Assembly (NCBI GenBank): GCA_943325355.2 | Contig: CALPPA020000117.1 | Location: forward strand, 1 to 5,931 | Length of the DNA: 5,931 nt | Direction: 5' to 3' | Source: Klebsiella pneumoniae | GTDB lineage: Bacteria; Bacteroidota; Bacteroidia; Flavobacteriales; Flavobacteriaceae | In this document: in pieces, positions 5,916 to 5,931 of the stretch | How positions within the stretch are numbered: the stretch's first letter is position 1 | Layout: the number at the start of each line of letters is the position of its first letter | The notes under the pieces: generated by a model | What the model was told of the DNA's origin: nothing | The model's input: the letters and a program-made list of their open reading frames with translations, nothing else | The model's database searches: none | Translations under genes and position numbers: made by a program

Positions 5916-5923
5916 CAAATATA
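5916..5923 (-). promoter_or_regulatory. -7 element of the pyrR-pyrB promoter
   Basis: TATATTTG on the minus strand matches TAnnTTTG exactly, 21 nt before the pyrR ATG at 5894. Initiation near 5910 would leave a leader of only about 15 nt. The -33 element would lie beyond the right edge, so it cannot be checked here. Confidence 0.55.
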
Positions 5924-5931
5924 AGAATTAT

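Overview
The window is AT-rich chromosomal DNA from a member of the Bacteroidota, most likely Flavobacterium or a close relative. The grounds are the protein sequences (from memory of the families, with no search run), the lack of clear Shine-Dalgarno sites, and several copies of the Bacteroidota -7 promoter element TAnnTTTG at sensible distances from start codons. It is mostly conserved housekeeping sequence. There is no phage, IS, CRISPR, tRNA or rRNA.

Layout: the 3' end of an unrecognised beta-rich protein gene runs rightward from the left edge to 557. It converges on a leftward nucleoside:H+ symporter gene (nupG type, 684-1940). A strong stem-loop terminator lies between the two. All other genes are leftward. 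In transcription order from the right edge they are pyrR (start corrected to 5894) and pyrB, 7 nt apart; a small STAS-like protein; RNase Z (rnz, TTG start); pdxH; and then the nucleoside transporter.

Two non-coding stretches stand out. (1) The 376-bp gap at 1941-2316 holds a promoter-like element, a foldable stretch of about 125 nt with no start codon, and an intrinsic terminator, all leftward. This looks like a small RNA gene of about 155 nt or an attenuated leader of the transporter gene. A separate promoter-like pair follows the terminator and precedes the transporter. The remainder, 2241-2316, is very AT-rich and shows nothing I can name. (2) The 94-bp gap before rnz is almost filled by ten degenerate copies of an 8-bp unit (3931-4010), ending 8 nt before the TTG start codon.

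Functionally, pyrR, pyrB and the nucleoside transporter concern pyrimidine supply: UMP salvage or control, the committed step of de novo synthesis, and nucleoside uptake. RNase Z matures tRNA 3' ends, and PdxH makes pyridoxal phosphate. I see no pathway linking all six genes. pyrR-pyrB is a clear operon, and the others may be partly co-transcribed.
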